From Cellulophaga omnivescoria (lineage in GTDB: Bacteria; Bacteroidota; Bacteroidia; Flavobacteriales; Flavobacteriaceae): a stretch of 64,000 nt of DNA. The notes under the pieces are model-generated. The model saw only the letters and a program-made list of their open reading frames with translations. It was not told the origin of the DNA and ran no database searches. The position numbers were made by a program, and so were the translations under genes. Positions 28,703 to 37,316 of the stretch are shown one piece after another (the stretch's first letter is position 1; the number at the start of each line of letters is the position of its first letter). The DNA lies in NCBI RefSeq assembly GCF_001999725.1, contig NZ_MDDP01000043.1, positions 1 to 64,000 of the forward strand. Reading direction: 5' to 3'.

Positions 28703-30460
28703 TTGAGATACTCTAGCATACCTACTGCCCAATCTGTAATTTTACATTGTAAGGCTAAAGGGGTTAAAGACATAATAATATCACCCGGCTCTAGAAATGC
28801 ACCGTTAACTATAGGTTTCACAGAAGACCCTTATTTTAAATGTTATAGCATAGTAGATGAGCGCTGTGCTGCATTTTTTGCTTTAGGTATTGCACAAAAT
28901 ACAGGCAGAATAGTTGCTGTGGTATGTACTTCTGGTAGTGCTATGTTAAACTATTATCCTGCAGTAGCAGAAGCTTTTTATAGTGATATTCCTATGTTAG
29001 TTATTTCTGCAGATAGACCAAGTTATAGGATAGATATAGGTGACGGGCAAACTATTAGGCAAGAAAACGTTTTTAAAAACCATATTGGCTATCAGGCAAA
29101 TTTAAAACAAGATGTTTCCCACGCAACGGCCACAATAAAAAAATTTGGAGCAGAACTTTTATCTGTAAAAAAAACGGTAGAAGAACAGCAAAAAGATATT
29201 AATACATTTAATAGCGCAGAATTACAAAATGCTATAGATTTTGCTATTGATGAATTAGCACCAGTGCATATTAATGTACCTTTAGAAGAACCTTTGTATA
29301 ATACAGAAGAGCATAGTTGTGTTGTCCCATCTGTAAAAGAAGAAGAGGATACAGTGCTCCCTAGTTGCTCTACACTAGATGATTTTGCCTCCATATGGAA
29401 TACATCTACCAGAAAAATGATTTTAGTAGGTGTAAATAAACCAAATGTTATAGAACAACAATTTTTAGATGAGGTTGCGGAGGACGAGTCTGTAATTGTG
29501 TTTACAGAAACAACATCTAATATTCATCATTCTACTTTTTTTAACAGTATAGACAGTATTTTAGCTCCTATAGAAAAGTCCAATGATAAAGAGGAGCTGT
29601 TTACAGCGCTAAAACCTGATATTTTGCTGACTTTTGGAGGCTTAATTGTATCTAAAAAAATTAAACAATTTTTACGTACGTATAAACCAAAACACCATTG
29701 GCATATTGATGGTAAAAAAGCATACGACACTTTTTTTAGTTTGTCTCACCATTTTAAAGTAGATACAAACACTTTTTTTAATGCATTTTTAGATAAAACA
29801 AAATTTGTAGATAGTAGTTATTTTGCAAAATGGTCTAAAGTAAAAGCAAACTACGAAGAAAAAAGAGAAGCATATTTAAACACTATTCCATTTTCTGATA
29901 TGTTAGCTTTTTCACAAATATTACCAAGTATACCAGATGGTTACCAAGTACACTTGTCTAACAGTTCTACGGTAAGATATGCACAGTTGTTTCCTTTAAA
30001 AAATACATTAAAGGTGTATTGTAACCGTGGTACTAGTGGTATAGATGGTAGTACGTCTACAGCAATAGGAGCATCAGTATATAATAAAAAACCAACCTTA
30101 CTAGTTACAGGAGATTTAAGCTTTTTGTATGACAGTAATGCACTTTGGAACAACTATGTAAAACCTAATTTTAGAATAATTGTAATAAATAATAGTGGAG
30201 GAGGTATTTTTAGAATTTTACCAGGCCAAGAAGAAACAGATAATTATAAAACTTATTTTGAAACGGCTCATAATTTAGAAATAGAAAACTTGTGTAGTAT
30301 GTATAATGTTGATTATAAGTTTGCTGAAGATGAAAATGCTTTAAGTCAACATTTAGAAGATTTTTATAAAGAATCAGATAAGGCTATTTTATTAGAGGTG
30401 AAAACACCTAGAATAATAAACAATAAAATTTTGCTTAGTTATTTTGATTTTATATCTTAG
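28703..30460 (+). CDS. menD: SEPHCHC synthase MenD
   Basis: This 585-residue thiamine diphosphate enzyme shows 'KDIIISPGSRNAPLTIGF', the Glu-containing 'DERCAAFFALGIAQ', 'CTSGSAMLNYYPAVAEAFY', 'CNRGTSGIDGSTSTAIGA' and the metal/ThDP region 'INNSGGGIFRILPGQE'. It joins 2-oxoglutarate and isochorismate to form SEPHCHC. The start is a TTG: the frame is open back to the menF stop and contains no ATG or GTG upstream, and the homologous N-terminus begins at this codon ('RYSSIPTAQ'). It is followed by the DUF2853 gene after 41 bases. Confidence 0.96.
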   Translation: MRYSSIPTAQSVILHCKAKGVKDIIISPGSRNAPLTIGFTEDPYFKCYSIVDERCAAFFALGIAQNTGRIVAVVCTSGSAMLNYYPAVAEAFYSDIPMLVISADRPSYRIDIGDGQTIRQENVFKNHIGYQANLKQDVSHATATIKKFGAELLSVKKTVEEQQKDINTFNSAELQNAIDFAIDELAPVHINVPLEEPLYNTEEHSCVVPSVKEEEDTVLPSCSTLDDFASIWNTSTRKMILVGVNKPNVIEQQFLDEVAEDESVIVFTETTSNIHHSTFFNSIDSILAPIEKSNDKEELFTALKPDILLTFGGLIVSKKIKQFLRTYKPKHHWHIDGKKAYDTFFSLSHHFKVDTNTFFNAFLDKTKFVDSSYFAKWSKVKANYEEKREAYLNTIPFSDMLAFSQILPSIPDGYQVHLSNSSTVRYAQLFPLKNTLKVYCNRGTSGIDGSTSTAIGASVYNKKPTLLVTGDLSFLYDSNALWNNYVKPNFRIIVINNSGGGIFRILPGQEETDNYKTYFETAHNLEIENLCSMYNVDYKFAEDENALSQHLEDFYKESDKAILLEVKTPRIINNKILLSYFDFIS

Positions 30461-30501
30461 AAGCATTATTAACATTAACTATACAAAAGAATATTAAAAT
30501 T

Positions 30502-30846
30502 ATGAGCCAAAGAGATGATTTAATTGCAAAGTACGCTGCCGATTTAAAAGATAAATTTGGAGAAACTGCAGATATGGATTTATTAACAAAGGTTACTATA
30601 GGTCTAGGTCCTTCTATTTATAATAAAGATTCTTCTAAAGTATCTGGTTCTGATGAAAAAGAACTAGAAACAGTAAAGAAAAATTTCTTAATGAAAAAAT
30701 TGGGGATGAGTGATGACCCAAAATTAATGGAAGGTATTAAAGCTGTTATGGACAAATACGGATCATCTAACAAAAATAAGCATAGAGCTGTAGTTTATTA
30801 CAAATTAGCTCAGCACTTTAAAAAAGAGTCTGTTTACGATAAATAG
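30502..30846 (+). CDS. DUF2853 family protein
   Basis: This 114-residue soluble, helix-rich protein begins 'MSQRDDLIAKYAADLKDKFG' and contains 'KNFLMKKLGMSDDPKLMEGI' and a basic 'KNKHRAVVYYKLAQHF' tail. I recognise it as the DUF2853 family, whose function is unknown to me. It lies between menD and a strong terminator, so it is the last gene of the menI-menF-menD transcript. Confidence 0.85.
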   Translation: MSQRDDLIAKYAADLKDKFGETADMDLLTKVTIGLGPSIYNKDSSKVSGSDEKELETVKKNFLMKKLGMSDDPKLMEGIKAVMDKYGSSNKNKHRAVVYYKLAQHFKKESVYDK

Positions 30847-30864
30847 AATTTTAAAGAATTATGT

Positions 30865-30902
30865 AAAAGAGGCTACCTTAAACAAGGTAGCCTCTTTTTT
30901 TT
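30865..30902 (+). terminator. Strong terminator closing the menF-menD transcript
   Basis: A 15-bp stem (AAAAGAGGCTACCTT and its complement) with a 4-base loop and a run of T follows the DUF2853 stop by 18 bases. A TACTTTTG -7-like motif for the next gene begins 5 bases later but lacks a clear -33 box. Confidence 0.92.
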
Positions 30903-30933
30903 ACTGTACTTTTGCAAGCATACAATAGTTAAA

Positions 30934-31761
30934 ATGGAATTAGGAAAATATAACACTTTAGAAATATTAAGAGATACCAGTGTTGGTTTGTTTTTAGGAG
31001 ATACAGATGGTAATGATGTTTTATTACCAAATAAGTATGTACCAGAGAATTTTGAAATAGGTGATATGCTTACTGTATTTTGCTATTTAGATTATGATGA
31101 AAGGCCTATTGCTACTACTTTAAAACCCTATATTATTCGTAACGATTTTCATTTGTTGCGTGTTGCAGAGGTAAACAATTTTGGAGCTTTTATGGAATGG
31201 GGTTTGGAGAAGCATTTGTTGGTGCCATTTAGAGAGCAACGTACTAAAATGGTAGACGGCCAATGGTATATTGTTTATTGTTATTTAGATGAGCAAACAG
31301 ACAGATTAGTGGCATCTAACAAATTAGATAAGTTTTTATCTAATGAAGAGTTAACTGTAGATAATAATGATGAGGTTAATATTTTGTTTACTAGAAAAAC
31401 GGATCTTGGGTGGGAAGTAATAATAAACAACTTACATAAAGGATTAGTTTACGCTAATGAAGTTTTTAAAGATATTGCCATTGGAGATAAGCAAATTGGT
31501 TATATAAAAAATATAAGACCAGATAATAAAATTGATGTATCCTTACAACCACTAGGTCATTTAATTTTAGAACCAGTAGCAAACGCTATTTACCAGAAAT
31601 TAAAAGAAAATGGAGGCTTTCTAGGCTTACATGATAAATCTGACCCAGAAGATATTAAAAGAGAGTTAGAGCTAAGTAAAAAAGCTTTTAAAAAAGGTAT
31701 TGGAACTTTATACAGAGAACGAAAAATAGAAATTAAGCCAGATGGCATATACTTGAGTTAA
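30934..31761 (+). CDS. S1 RNA-binding protein, CvfB/YitL-like
   Basis: The 275-residue protein has S1-like beta-barrels in a row (about 1-60, 65-130 'VAEVNNFGAFMEWGLEKHLL', and 140-205) and a C-terminal winged-helix 'LELSKKAFKKGIGTLYRERK'. This matches the CvfB family of RNA-binding proteins. It is cytoplasmic. The gene lies after the terminator and before the SPOR-like gene, with its own weak -7-like promoter. A link to menaquinone synthesis is not evident. Confidence 0.85.
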   Translation: MELGKYNTLEILRDTSVGLFLGDTDGNDVLLPNKYVPENFEIGDMLTVFCYLDYDERPIATTLKPYIIRNDFHLLRVAEVNNFGAFMEWGLEKHLLVPFREQRTKMVDGQWYIVYCYLDEQTDRLVASNKLDKFLSNEELTVDNNDEVNILFTRKTDLGWEVIINNLHKGLVYANEVFKDIAIGDKQIGYIKNIRPDNKIDVSLQPLGHLILEPVANAIYQKLKENGGFLGLHDKSDPEDIKRELELSKKAFKKGIGTLYRERKIEIKPDGIYLS

Positions 31762-31775
31762 ATAATTAACGTTAG

Positions 31776-31807
31776 TTTGTAAAATAAAACTTACAGTACT
31801 AATTTTG
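31776..31807 (+). promoter_or_regulatory. Promoter upstream of the SPOR-like gene and menA
   Basis: TTTG (31776-31779), a 20-base spacer and TAATTTTG (31800-31807) match the Bacteroidota consensus exactly. Transcription would start about 100 bases before the ATG at 31913. Confidence 0.65.
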
Positions 31808-31912
31808 TTATATAAATTAAGTTATTCATAATTTTATTTTAGAGTAAAAAACGTTAAATTGCATAGACCATATAACTATAAGCAAACATTAACCAACCTG
31901 TAAATTAAAAAT

Positions 31913-32521
31913 ATGCCATTTATAGAAGAAGTTGATTTATTAGAACTACACAAGGATATAGATAAGGCTCAATTAATGAACGAGCGTTTATTAGACCAAA
32001 TAAAATTTAAGAATAAAGAGCTAAAAAGAAAAAAAAGACAGCGTAACGTATTAGGTATAATTGCAGCTGTATTTTTCTTAGGTACTTTAGTTTTTACTTC
32101 TTTTTCTGCAGGTTTATCTACAAGAGCTAGAGCTTTTAATTCTGCCGAGAATAATAATATCCTTGTATCTATAGATAGTTTAGATGTAATAAAAGCAAGA
32201 ATAAATAATTTAAAAGAACAAAATGAAGAGTTAAATTTTGTAAACGACTTTTATTTGGCTCGTAACATTTTGGAGAAAAAAGTAATATACTCTGTACAGG
32301 TTAAAACTTTTGTAGATAATAATGTAACCTTAGTATCTAACTCACTAGCAAACACGTTATTTGTAAAAAATAACCCTTTTTATACATATTCTATTGGTAA
32401 TTTTGAAACTATTGAAGAAGCAAGAACTTTTAGGTTGCAGCTTGTAAAGATGGGTTTTGAAGATGCTTTTGTTGCTTCTTATAAAGATGGCAAAAGATTA
32501 AAAATAGAGAATCCTAACTAA
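31913..32521 (+). CDS. Membrane-anchored coiled-coil protein with SPOR-like domain
   Basis: The 202-residue protein has an N-terminal coiled coil (about 5-42, very basic at its end, 'KNKELKRKKRQR'), one membrane helix (about 47-67), a second coiled segment (about 90-115) and a C-terminal SPOR-like fold ('VIYSVQVKTF', 'YTYSIGNFETIEEARTFRLQL'). A SPOR domain would suggest binding to denuded peptidoglycan; this is a fold-level inference. It precedes menA by 2 bases and is probably cotranscribed with it. Confidence 0.75.
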   Translation: MPFIEEVDLLELHKDIDKAQLMNERLLDQIKFKNKELKRKKRQRNVLGIIAAVFFLGTLVFTSFSAGLSTRARAFNSAENNNILVSIDSLDVIKARINNLKEQNEELNFVNDFYLARNILEKKVIYSVQVKTFVDNNVTLVSNSLANTLFVKNNPFYTYSIGNFETIEEARTFRLQLVKMGFEDAFVASYKDGKRLKIENPN

Positions 32522-32523
32522 AA

Positions 32524-33429
32524 ATGAAATTAAAAGCTTGGGTAAATGCCGCTAGGTTAAGAACCTTACCTTTGTCTATATCCGGAATAATAGTTGGTTA
32601 TGCTTTGGCTTGCTTGTATGGTTATAATAACATAACTGTTTTTATATTAGCACTTTTAACAACCATAGCATTGCAAGTAACATCTAACTTTGCAAATGAT
32701 TACGGAGATGGTGTTAAGGGCACAGATAATGAAGATAGAATTGGTCCTAAACGTGCGTTACAAAGTGGAATACTTACTCCTAAAGAATTAAAAAAAGGAA
32801 TTTTTATAGCTATTATTTTATGCCTAGTTTTAATTGCAGGTTTAATATTTACGGCGTTTAGTGCAGATAGTATAATTTACATAATACTCTTTTTTGTACT
32901 TGGTGTTTTTGCAGTTTGGGCAGCTATCAAATACACCGTAGGTAAATCTGCTTATGGTTACAGAGGATTGGGAGATGTGTTTGTTTTTATCTTTTTTGGA
33001 CTAGTTAGCGTTCTTGGCTTTATGTTTTTACTTACAAAAACACTCTGTTTTATGGCTTTTTTACCAGCAATTACTATTGGTTTACTAAGTGTGGCCGTGT
33101 TAAATCTTAATAATTTAAGAGATATTGTATCCGATAAAACCTCAGGGAAAAATACAATTGTTGTTAAAATGGGGTTTTTAAACGGAAAAAAGTACCATTA
33201 TTCATTACTTATAACTAGTTTTATAAGTGTATTAATATTTACAGTTTATAATTATACAAATGTTTTTAATTTTATATGGCTGTTTGCTTATATTCCTTTG
33301 GCTAAACACTTTATAAAAGTATTAAAAATGAAGGATTCTTTAACGATGGATCCAGAACTCAAAATAGTAGCCTTAAGCAGTTTTTTATTCGCTATTTTGT
33401 TTTATTTTAGTTTTAATAATTTTTTGTAA
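32524..33429 (+). CDS. menA: 1,4-Dihydroxy-2-naphthoate polyprenyltransferase
   Basis: This 301-residue integral membrane protein of the UbiA superfamily has about eight helices. The first prenyl-diphosphate/Mg motif is 'NFANDYGDGVKGTDNEDRIG', and a second Asp-rich loop lies near 'NNLRDIVSDKTSGKNT'. It attaches the polyprenyl chain to DHNA, the membrane step of menaquinone synthesis. It sits 2 bases downstream of the SPOR-like gene. A response-regulator gene follows after 37 bases. Confidence 0.95.
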   Translation: MKLKAWVNAARLRTLPLSISGIIVGYALACLYGYNNITVFILALLTTIALQVTSNFANDYGDGVKGTDNEDRIGPKRALQSGILTPKELKKGIFIAIILCLVLIAGLIFTAFSADSIIYIILFFVLGVFAVWAAIKYTVGKSAYGYRGLGDVFVFIFFGLVSVLGFMFLLTKTLCFMAFLPAITIGLLSVAVLNLNNLRDIVSDKTSGKNTIVVKMGFLNGKKYHYSLLITSFISVLIFTVYNYTNVFNFIWLFAYIPLAKHFIKVLKMKDSLTMDPELKIVALSSFLFAILFYFSFNNFL

Positions 33430-33466
33430 ATTAGCATAGATTAAGTCCATCATAAAACCAACTGAA

Positions 33467-34213
33467 TTGGAAAAACCCATAAAAATTTTAATTGTAGAAG
33501 ATAACGTTATTATAGCAGATGATATGCAATCTATGCTAGAAGAAATTGGCTATGAAATAGTTGGTAATGTTATTGTATATGAGCAAGCAGAAGAAGTGCT
33601 AAGAACTACCGAGGTAGATTTAGTACTTATAGATATTATATTAGCGTCAGATAAAACTGGTATAGATTTAGGTAAGCATATTAGGGATAACTATAACATA
33701 CCTTTTATTTTTGTAACATCTAACTCTGACAGAGCTACAGTAGAAAAGGCAAAAATTGTAAAACCAAATGGTTATTTAGTAAAACCTTTTGAACAACAAG
33801 ATTTATACACTTCAATAGAAATTGCATTATCTAACTTTAATTATTTAGACAAGCAAGGCTTAACGGAAGATGATGTAGAAAAGCCAATGTCTAATTCGGT
33901 TTTAAAAGATTCTATCTTTGTAAAAAAACAACATTTATATTACAGAATTAATTTTACTGATATTCAGTTTATAAAAGCTGATAATGTTTACCTAGAGGTA
34001 AATACTGTAGATAAAAAATTCTTAGTAAGATCTCCTTTAAAAGATTATTTAGAGAAACTACCAAAGGACAAATTTTACAGAGCTCACAAATCTTACATTG
34101 TTAATGTGGACCATATAGGAGCTGTAAATTCCAAAGATGTTATGATTAATGATAAATTAATTCCTATTTCAAAAGAATTTAAAGAGTTTATTATTTCTTC
34201 AATGAACTCTTAA
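33467..34213 (+). CDS. LytTR response regulator
   Basis: The 248-residue regulator has a complete receiver domain (about 5-122) with the acidic pair Glu11/Asp12, phosphoacceptor Asp56 ('VLIDII'), Thr84 ('FVTSN') and Lys106 ('LVKPF'). A C-terminal LytTR DNA-binding domain (about 145-245, 'IKADNVYLEV', 'FYRAHKSYIVNVDHI') follows. The start is TTG at 33467: the frame is closed by a stop ten codons upstream, with no ATG or GTG between. The likely partner is the HisKA_2 kinase encoded next, beyond a terminator. Confidence 0.93.
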   Translation: MEKPIKILIVEDNVIIADDMQSMLEEIGYEIVGNVIVYEQAEEVLRTTEVDLVLIDIILASDKTGIDLGKHIRDNYNIPFIFVTSNSDRATVEKAKIVKPNGYLVKPFEQQDLYTSIEIALSNFNYLDKQGLTEDDVEKPMSNSVLKDSIFVKKQHLYYRINFTDIQFIKADNVYLEVNTVDKKFLVRSPLKDYLEKLPKDKFYRAHKSYIVNVDHIGAVNSKDVMINDKLIPISKEFKEFIISSMNS

Positions 34214-34218
34214 CAATA

Positions 34219-34253
34219 AAAAAAGCCTTGCCAATTTAAGCAAGGCTTTTTTT
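34219..34253 (+). terminator. Terminator between response regulator and kinase
   Basis: A stem of about 12 bp (AAAAAGCCTTGC and its complement) followed by a T-run begins 6 bases after the response-regulator stop. Confidence 0.88.
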
Positions 34254-34571
34254 ATAAACACGAATAGTGTTTTTATAATTTAGAAAAAGCAATTCTGTTA
34301 ATGTTTATTTTAGGAGTTTAGTCATAAAACCTAACATAAAACAAGCAAAACATAATTACAAAATAGCTATTATGCCATTACTGGAGTTCTTTTCTACTTT
34401 TTAAGGGGTTTTACCTTATTATTTTTACTATTTTGAGCTTATAATTATTAAGAAAATCATAACTTGCCCTATAGTTTAACAAAAACTTAAGAAAAAGGAG
34501 TGTTTTAGGGCACTACACTCTTTTACTTATACCCAAGTAAGTCAAAATTTTTTTTATAACAGACCCGTAAT
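34254..34571. other. Intergenic region before the histidine kinase
   Basis: About 318 bases without a gene separate the response regulator's terminator from the kinase start. It contains a short hairpin near its 3' end (34494-34524) and otherwise shows only AT-rich DNA. No exact -33/-7 promoter pair was found; a near match (CTATTTTG at 34428-34435) is one base off. Confidence 0.5.
34494..34524 (+). promoter_or_regulatory. Possible hairpin in the kinase leader
   Basis: AAAGGAGTGT (34494-34503) pairs with ACACTCTTTT (34515-34524), one pair being G-U, around an 11-base loop, ending in four T. It lies 48 bases before the kinase ATG and could be an attenuator-like structure; the T-run is too short for a confident terminator. 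Confidence 0.3.
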
Positions 34572-36602
34572 ATGATTACAAAAATTGCTAAAATTTTAAG
34601 CAACAATAAAAATATACAGTACATTTTAAAACCTAATAACAACATATCTACTTCTAAAACATATGTTGCAGTTTTATTTTTTTCGTTTGCAATTTTTAAT
34701 GCTTCTACAGCACAAGAAATACAGTTACAACAAACGGTTTTAGACAGTTTTGTAAAAATACCGTCTGCAAAAGACAAGTTTGCCTATTTCTATAAAACAC
34801 CAAATAGATATAAAGAAAATTCTAGTTACGAGTGGTTAGAGCGCATAGATTCTATGTTAACCAAAGCCAGAAATGCCCAGGATGATGGTTCTGTAGAATA
34901 CTATAGAATTTTACAAGCACACATTCATCAAGATTTAGTTCAGTATGACAAAAGTATAGCTATAACCAATGAACTGTATATAGATAAAACAAAGCTTAGT
35001 GATACACTTAAAAGTGCATTGCTAGATATTATGGATGAGAATTACTCTCAGCTAAAACTATACGAAAAGCAAATTGCAATTCGTAAAGAAAAGAAAGAGT
35101 TAGGTTTAGCAGATAACATCTCTTTTTATGATATTTATGCAGATCAAGGCCTGTACCAAAAAGCTAGAGGCGAATACATTAGAGAAAAAAGTAATGTTGT
35201 TAGTAGCGATGATTATTATGGACAAGCTGTTTACAATAATAAAATAGGAGATTTCCTTAGGTTAGATAAATCGTCACAAGTAGCCTTAGAAAAATACCAA
35301 GAAGCACGTAAATATATAAACACCTATTTAGATACTATTGCCAGACCAAAAACTGAAGATGAGTTGGTAAAAGGTGCTCTTTTAAAAGGTGTTATAGAAG
35401 GTAATATAGGAAAATGTTATATGCTTTTAAAAAGGTATGAAGAAGCTATTCCATTATTAGATTCTAGTTTGGTAAAAATTAGAGAATTTAATGTAGAGGT
35501 TTATTCTCAAGATGCCGTAGAAAACACATTGGATTTAGCCAACTGCTATTTACAAACTAATAAATTAGATAAGGTTTTAGAACTTATTAATGATGATTTA
35601 CGTGCTATAAAAGTATCCAATGTACTACGTAAAAATCAATTATTAGCTGTTTATTATCAAAAAATGAACGATTATAAAAAGGCTAATTTTTACCTAAACA
35701 ACAATATAAAAATTAACGATTCTATAAGGGTAAATGAAACCTTAAAAAAGCACCAACAAATTGCAACTGTTTTTGAAAAAGAATTAGAAAATTCTGAAGA
35801 TAGATTAGACGAAAAGAAAATTGAACTAGAGAACGCAAAAATTGAAGCACAAGCCAGTGATGAGCGTATGAGTTTAATTTTAATATCGTTAATATTTACA
35901 CTTTTAGGATTAGGTGGTTTGGTATTTGCTTACATTAAAAGTATAAAAAACCAACGTGTTATTGCTAAGCAAAATAATATTATTGAAAGCCAGTTAACAG
36001 AAAAAGATTCGCTTTTAAAAGAAATTCACCACAGAGTAAAAAACAACCTTCAAATGGTATCTAGTTTGTTAAGTTTACAAACTAAAAATACTAAAAGTAA
36101 AGCTGCAATTATGGCTTTAGAAGAGGGTAAAAGTAGAGTAAAAGCAATGGCGTTAATTCATCAAAAACTATATCAGAATGATGATTTATCTGTAATAGAA
36201 ATGCAAGGTTATGTAGAGAGTTTGGTAAATAGTGTACAGTCGGTATTTAAAAAAGGAGGTCATAATATAAACATTACCATAGATGCAGAAGGTGTAGAGT
36301 TAGATATTGATAGAGCAATTCCTTTTGGATTAATACTAAATGAGCTTGTTTCTAATTCTTTTAAATATGCTTTTCCAGATAATGATGAAAATGGAAAAAT
36401 CTACATTCATTTAAGAAATACAGAAACAGGTGGTTATTTTGAATATACAGATAACGGTGTAGGTTTACCAGAGGATACAGATGAAAGAACTAAATCTTCA
36501 ATGGGTATTCGTTTAATGAACCGTTTGGTAAATCAGTTACAGTCTACACTTAATATAGATAAATCTGTAGAAGGAGTTCGTTTTTGGTTCAATTTTAAAT
36601 AA
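34572..36602 (+). CDS. TPR sensor histidine kinase (HisKA_2 type)
   Basis: This 676-residue membrane kinase has an N-terminal signal (about 29-48, ending 'STAQ'), a long helical TPR-like region outside the cytoplasm (about 50-430), one membrane helix (434-454) and a HisKA_2 domain with phosphoacceptor His486 in 'EIHHRVKNNLQMVSSLL'. The HATPase domain follows, with N-box 'LNELVSNSFKYAF' (589-601) and G-box 'DNGVGLP' (627-633). The paired regulator is probably the LytTR protein encoded just upstream. It is followed after 22 bases by the UPF0173 hydrolase gene and then menC. Confidence 0.92.
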   Translation: MITKIAKILSNNKNIQYILKPNNNISTSKTYVAVLFFSFAIFNASTAQEIQLQQTVLDSFVKIPSAKDKFAYFYKTPNRYKENSSYEWLERIDSMLTKARNAQDDGSVEYYRILQAHIHQDLVQYDKSIAITNELYIDKTKLSDTLKSALLDIMDENYSQLKLYEKQIAIRKEKKELGLADNISFYDIYADQGLYQKARGEYIREKSNVVSSDDYYGQAVYNNKIGDFLRLDKSSQVALEKYQEARKYINTYLDTIARPKTEDELVKGALLKGVIEGNIGKCYMLLKRYEEAIPLLDSSLVKIREFNVEVYSQDAVENTLDLANCYLQTNKLDKVLELINDDLRAIKVSNVLRKNQLLAVYYQKMNDYKKANFYLNNNIKINDSIRVNETLKKHQQIATVFEKELENSEDRLDEKKIELENAKIEAQASDERMSLILISLIFTLLGLGGLVFAYIKSIKNQRVIAKQNNIIESQLTEKDSLLKEIHHRVKNNLQMVSSLLSLQTKNTKSKAAIMALEEGKSRVKAMALIHQKLYQNDDLSVIEMQGYVESLVNSVQSVFKKGGHNINITIDAEGVELDIDRAIPFGLILNELVSNSFKYAFPDNDENGKIYIHLRNTETGGYFEYTDNGVGLPEDTDERTKSSMGIRLMNRLVNQLQSTLNIDKSVEGVRFWFNFK

Positions 36603-36624
36603 ATTTGAACTAAAATAACAAACT

Positions 36625-37305
36625 ATGAAAATTACATTCCTTGGTCACGCAACTTTGTTACTAGAAGTTGGAGGCAAAACTGTTTTGGTAGATCCGTTTA
36701 TTTCTGGTAATCCAAAGAATAATAATCAAGTAGATAAAGACACTTTAAACCCAGATTACATTTTAGTTACCCACGCACATCAAGATCACGTTTTAGATGT
36801 AGAAGACATAGCTAAAAGAACAAATGCTGTAATTGTTAGTAATTTTGAAATTGCTACATATTATGAAAATAAAGGGCTAAAAGTACACCCTATGAACCAC
36901 GGTGGTAAATGGACTTTTGATTTTGGAACCGTAAAATACGTAAACGCCATACATACATCTTCTTTTGCAGATGGATCTGAAGGTGGACTCCCAGGCGGAT
37001 TTGTTATCACTTCATCAAATAAAAGTATTTACATAGCTGGTGATACAGCCTTAACTATGGATATGAAACTTATACCAATGTTTACCAAGTTAGACTTAGC
37101 TGTTTTACCAATGGGAGACAACTTTACAATGGGTGTAGATGATGCTATTCTTGCATCAGACTTTATAGAATGTAATACTATTTTAGGCTATCATTTTGAT
37201 ACTTTTGGTTTTATAGAAATTGATGAAGAAAAAGCTATAGAAAAGTTTAAAGCGTCAGGTAAGCAATTGCATTTATTACCAATAGGAAATTCCCTTACAG
37301 TATAA
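36625..37305 (+). CDS. Metallo-beta-lactamase-fold hydrolase (UPF0173)
   Basis: The 226-residue cytoplasmic protein has a metallo-beta-lactamase fold with the metal motif 'THAHQDH' (His50, His52, Asp54, His55) and later ligands around 'HTSSFADG' and 'IAGDTAL', typical of UPF0173. The substrate is unknown for most members. It sits directly upstream of menC, 11 bases apart, and is probably part of that transcript. A TAAATTTG motif at 36600-36607 with a weak -33 could provide a local promoter. Confidence 0.88.
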   Translation: MKITFLGHATLLLEVGGKTVLVDPFISGNPKNNNQVDKDTLNPDYILVTHAHQDHVLDVEDIAKRTNAVIVSNFEIATYYENKGLKVHPMNHGGKWTFDFGTVKYVNAIHTSSFADGSEGGLPGGFVITSSNKSIYIAGDTALTMDMKLIPMFTKLDLAVLPMGDNFTMGVDDAILASDFIECNTILGYHFDTFGFIEIDEEKAIEKFKASGKQLHLLPIGNSLTV

Positions 37306-37316
37306 TTTTTACTGTT

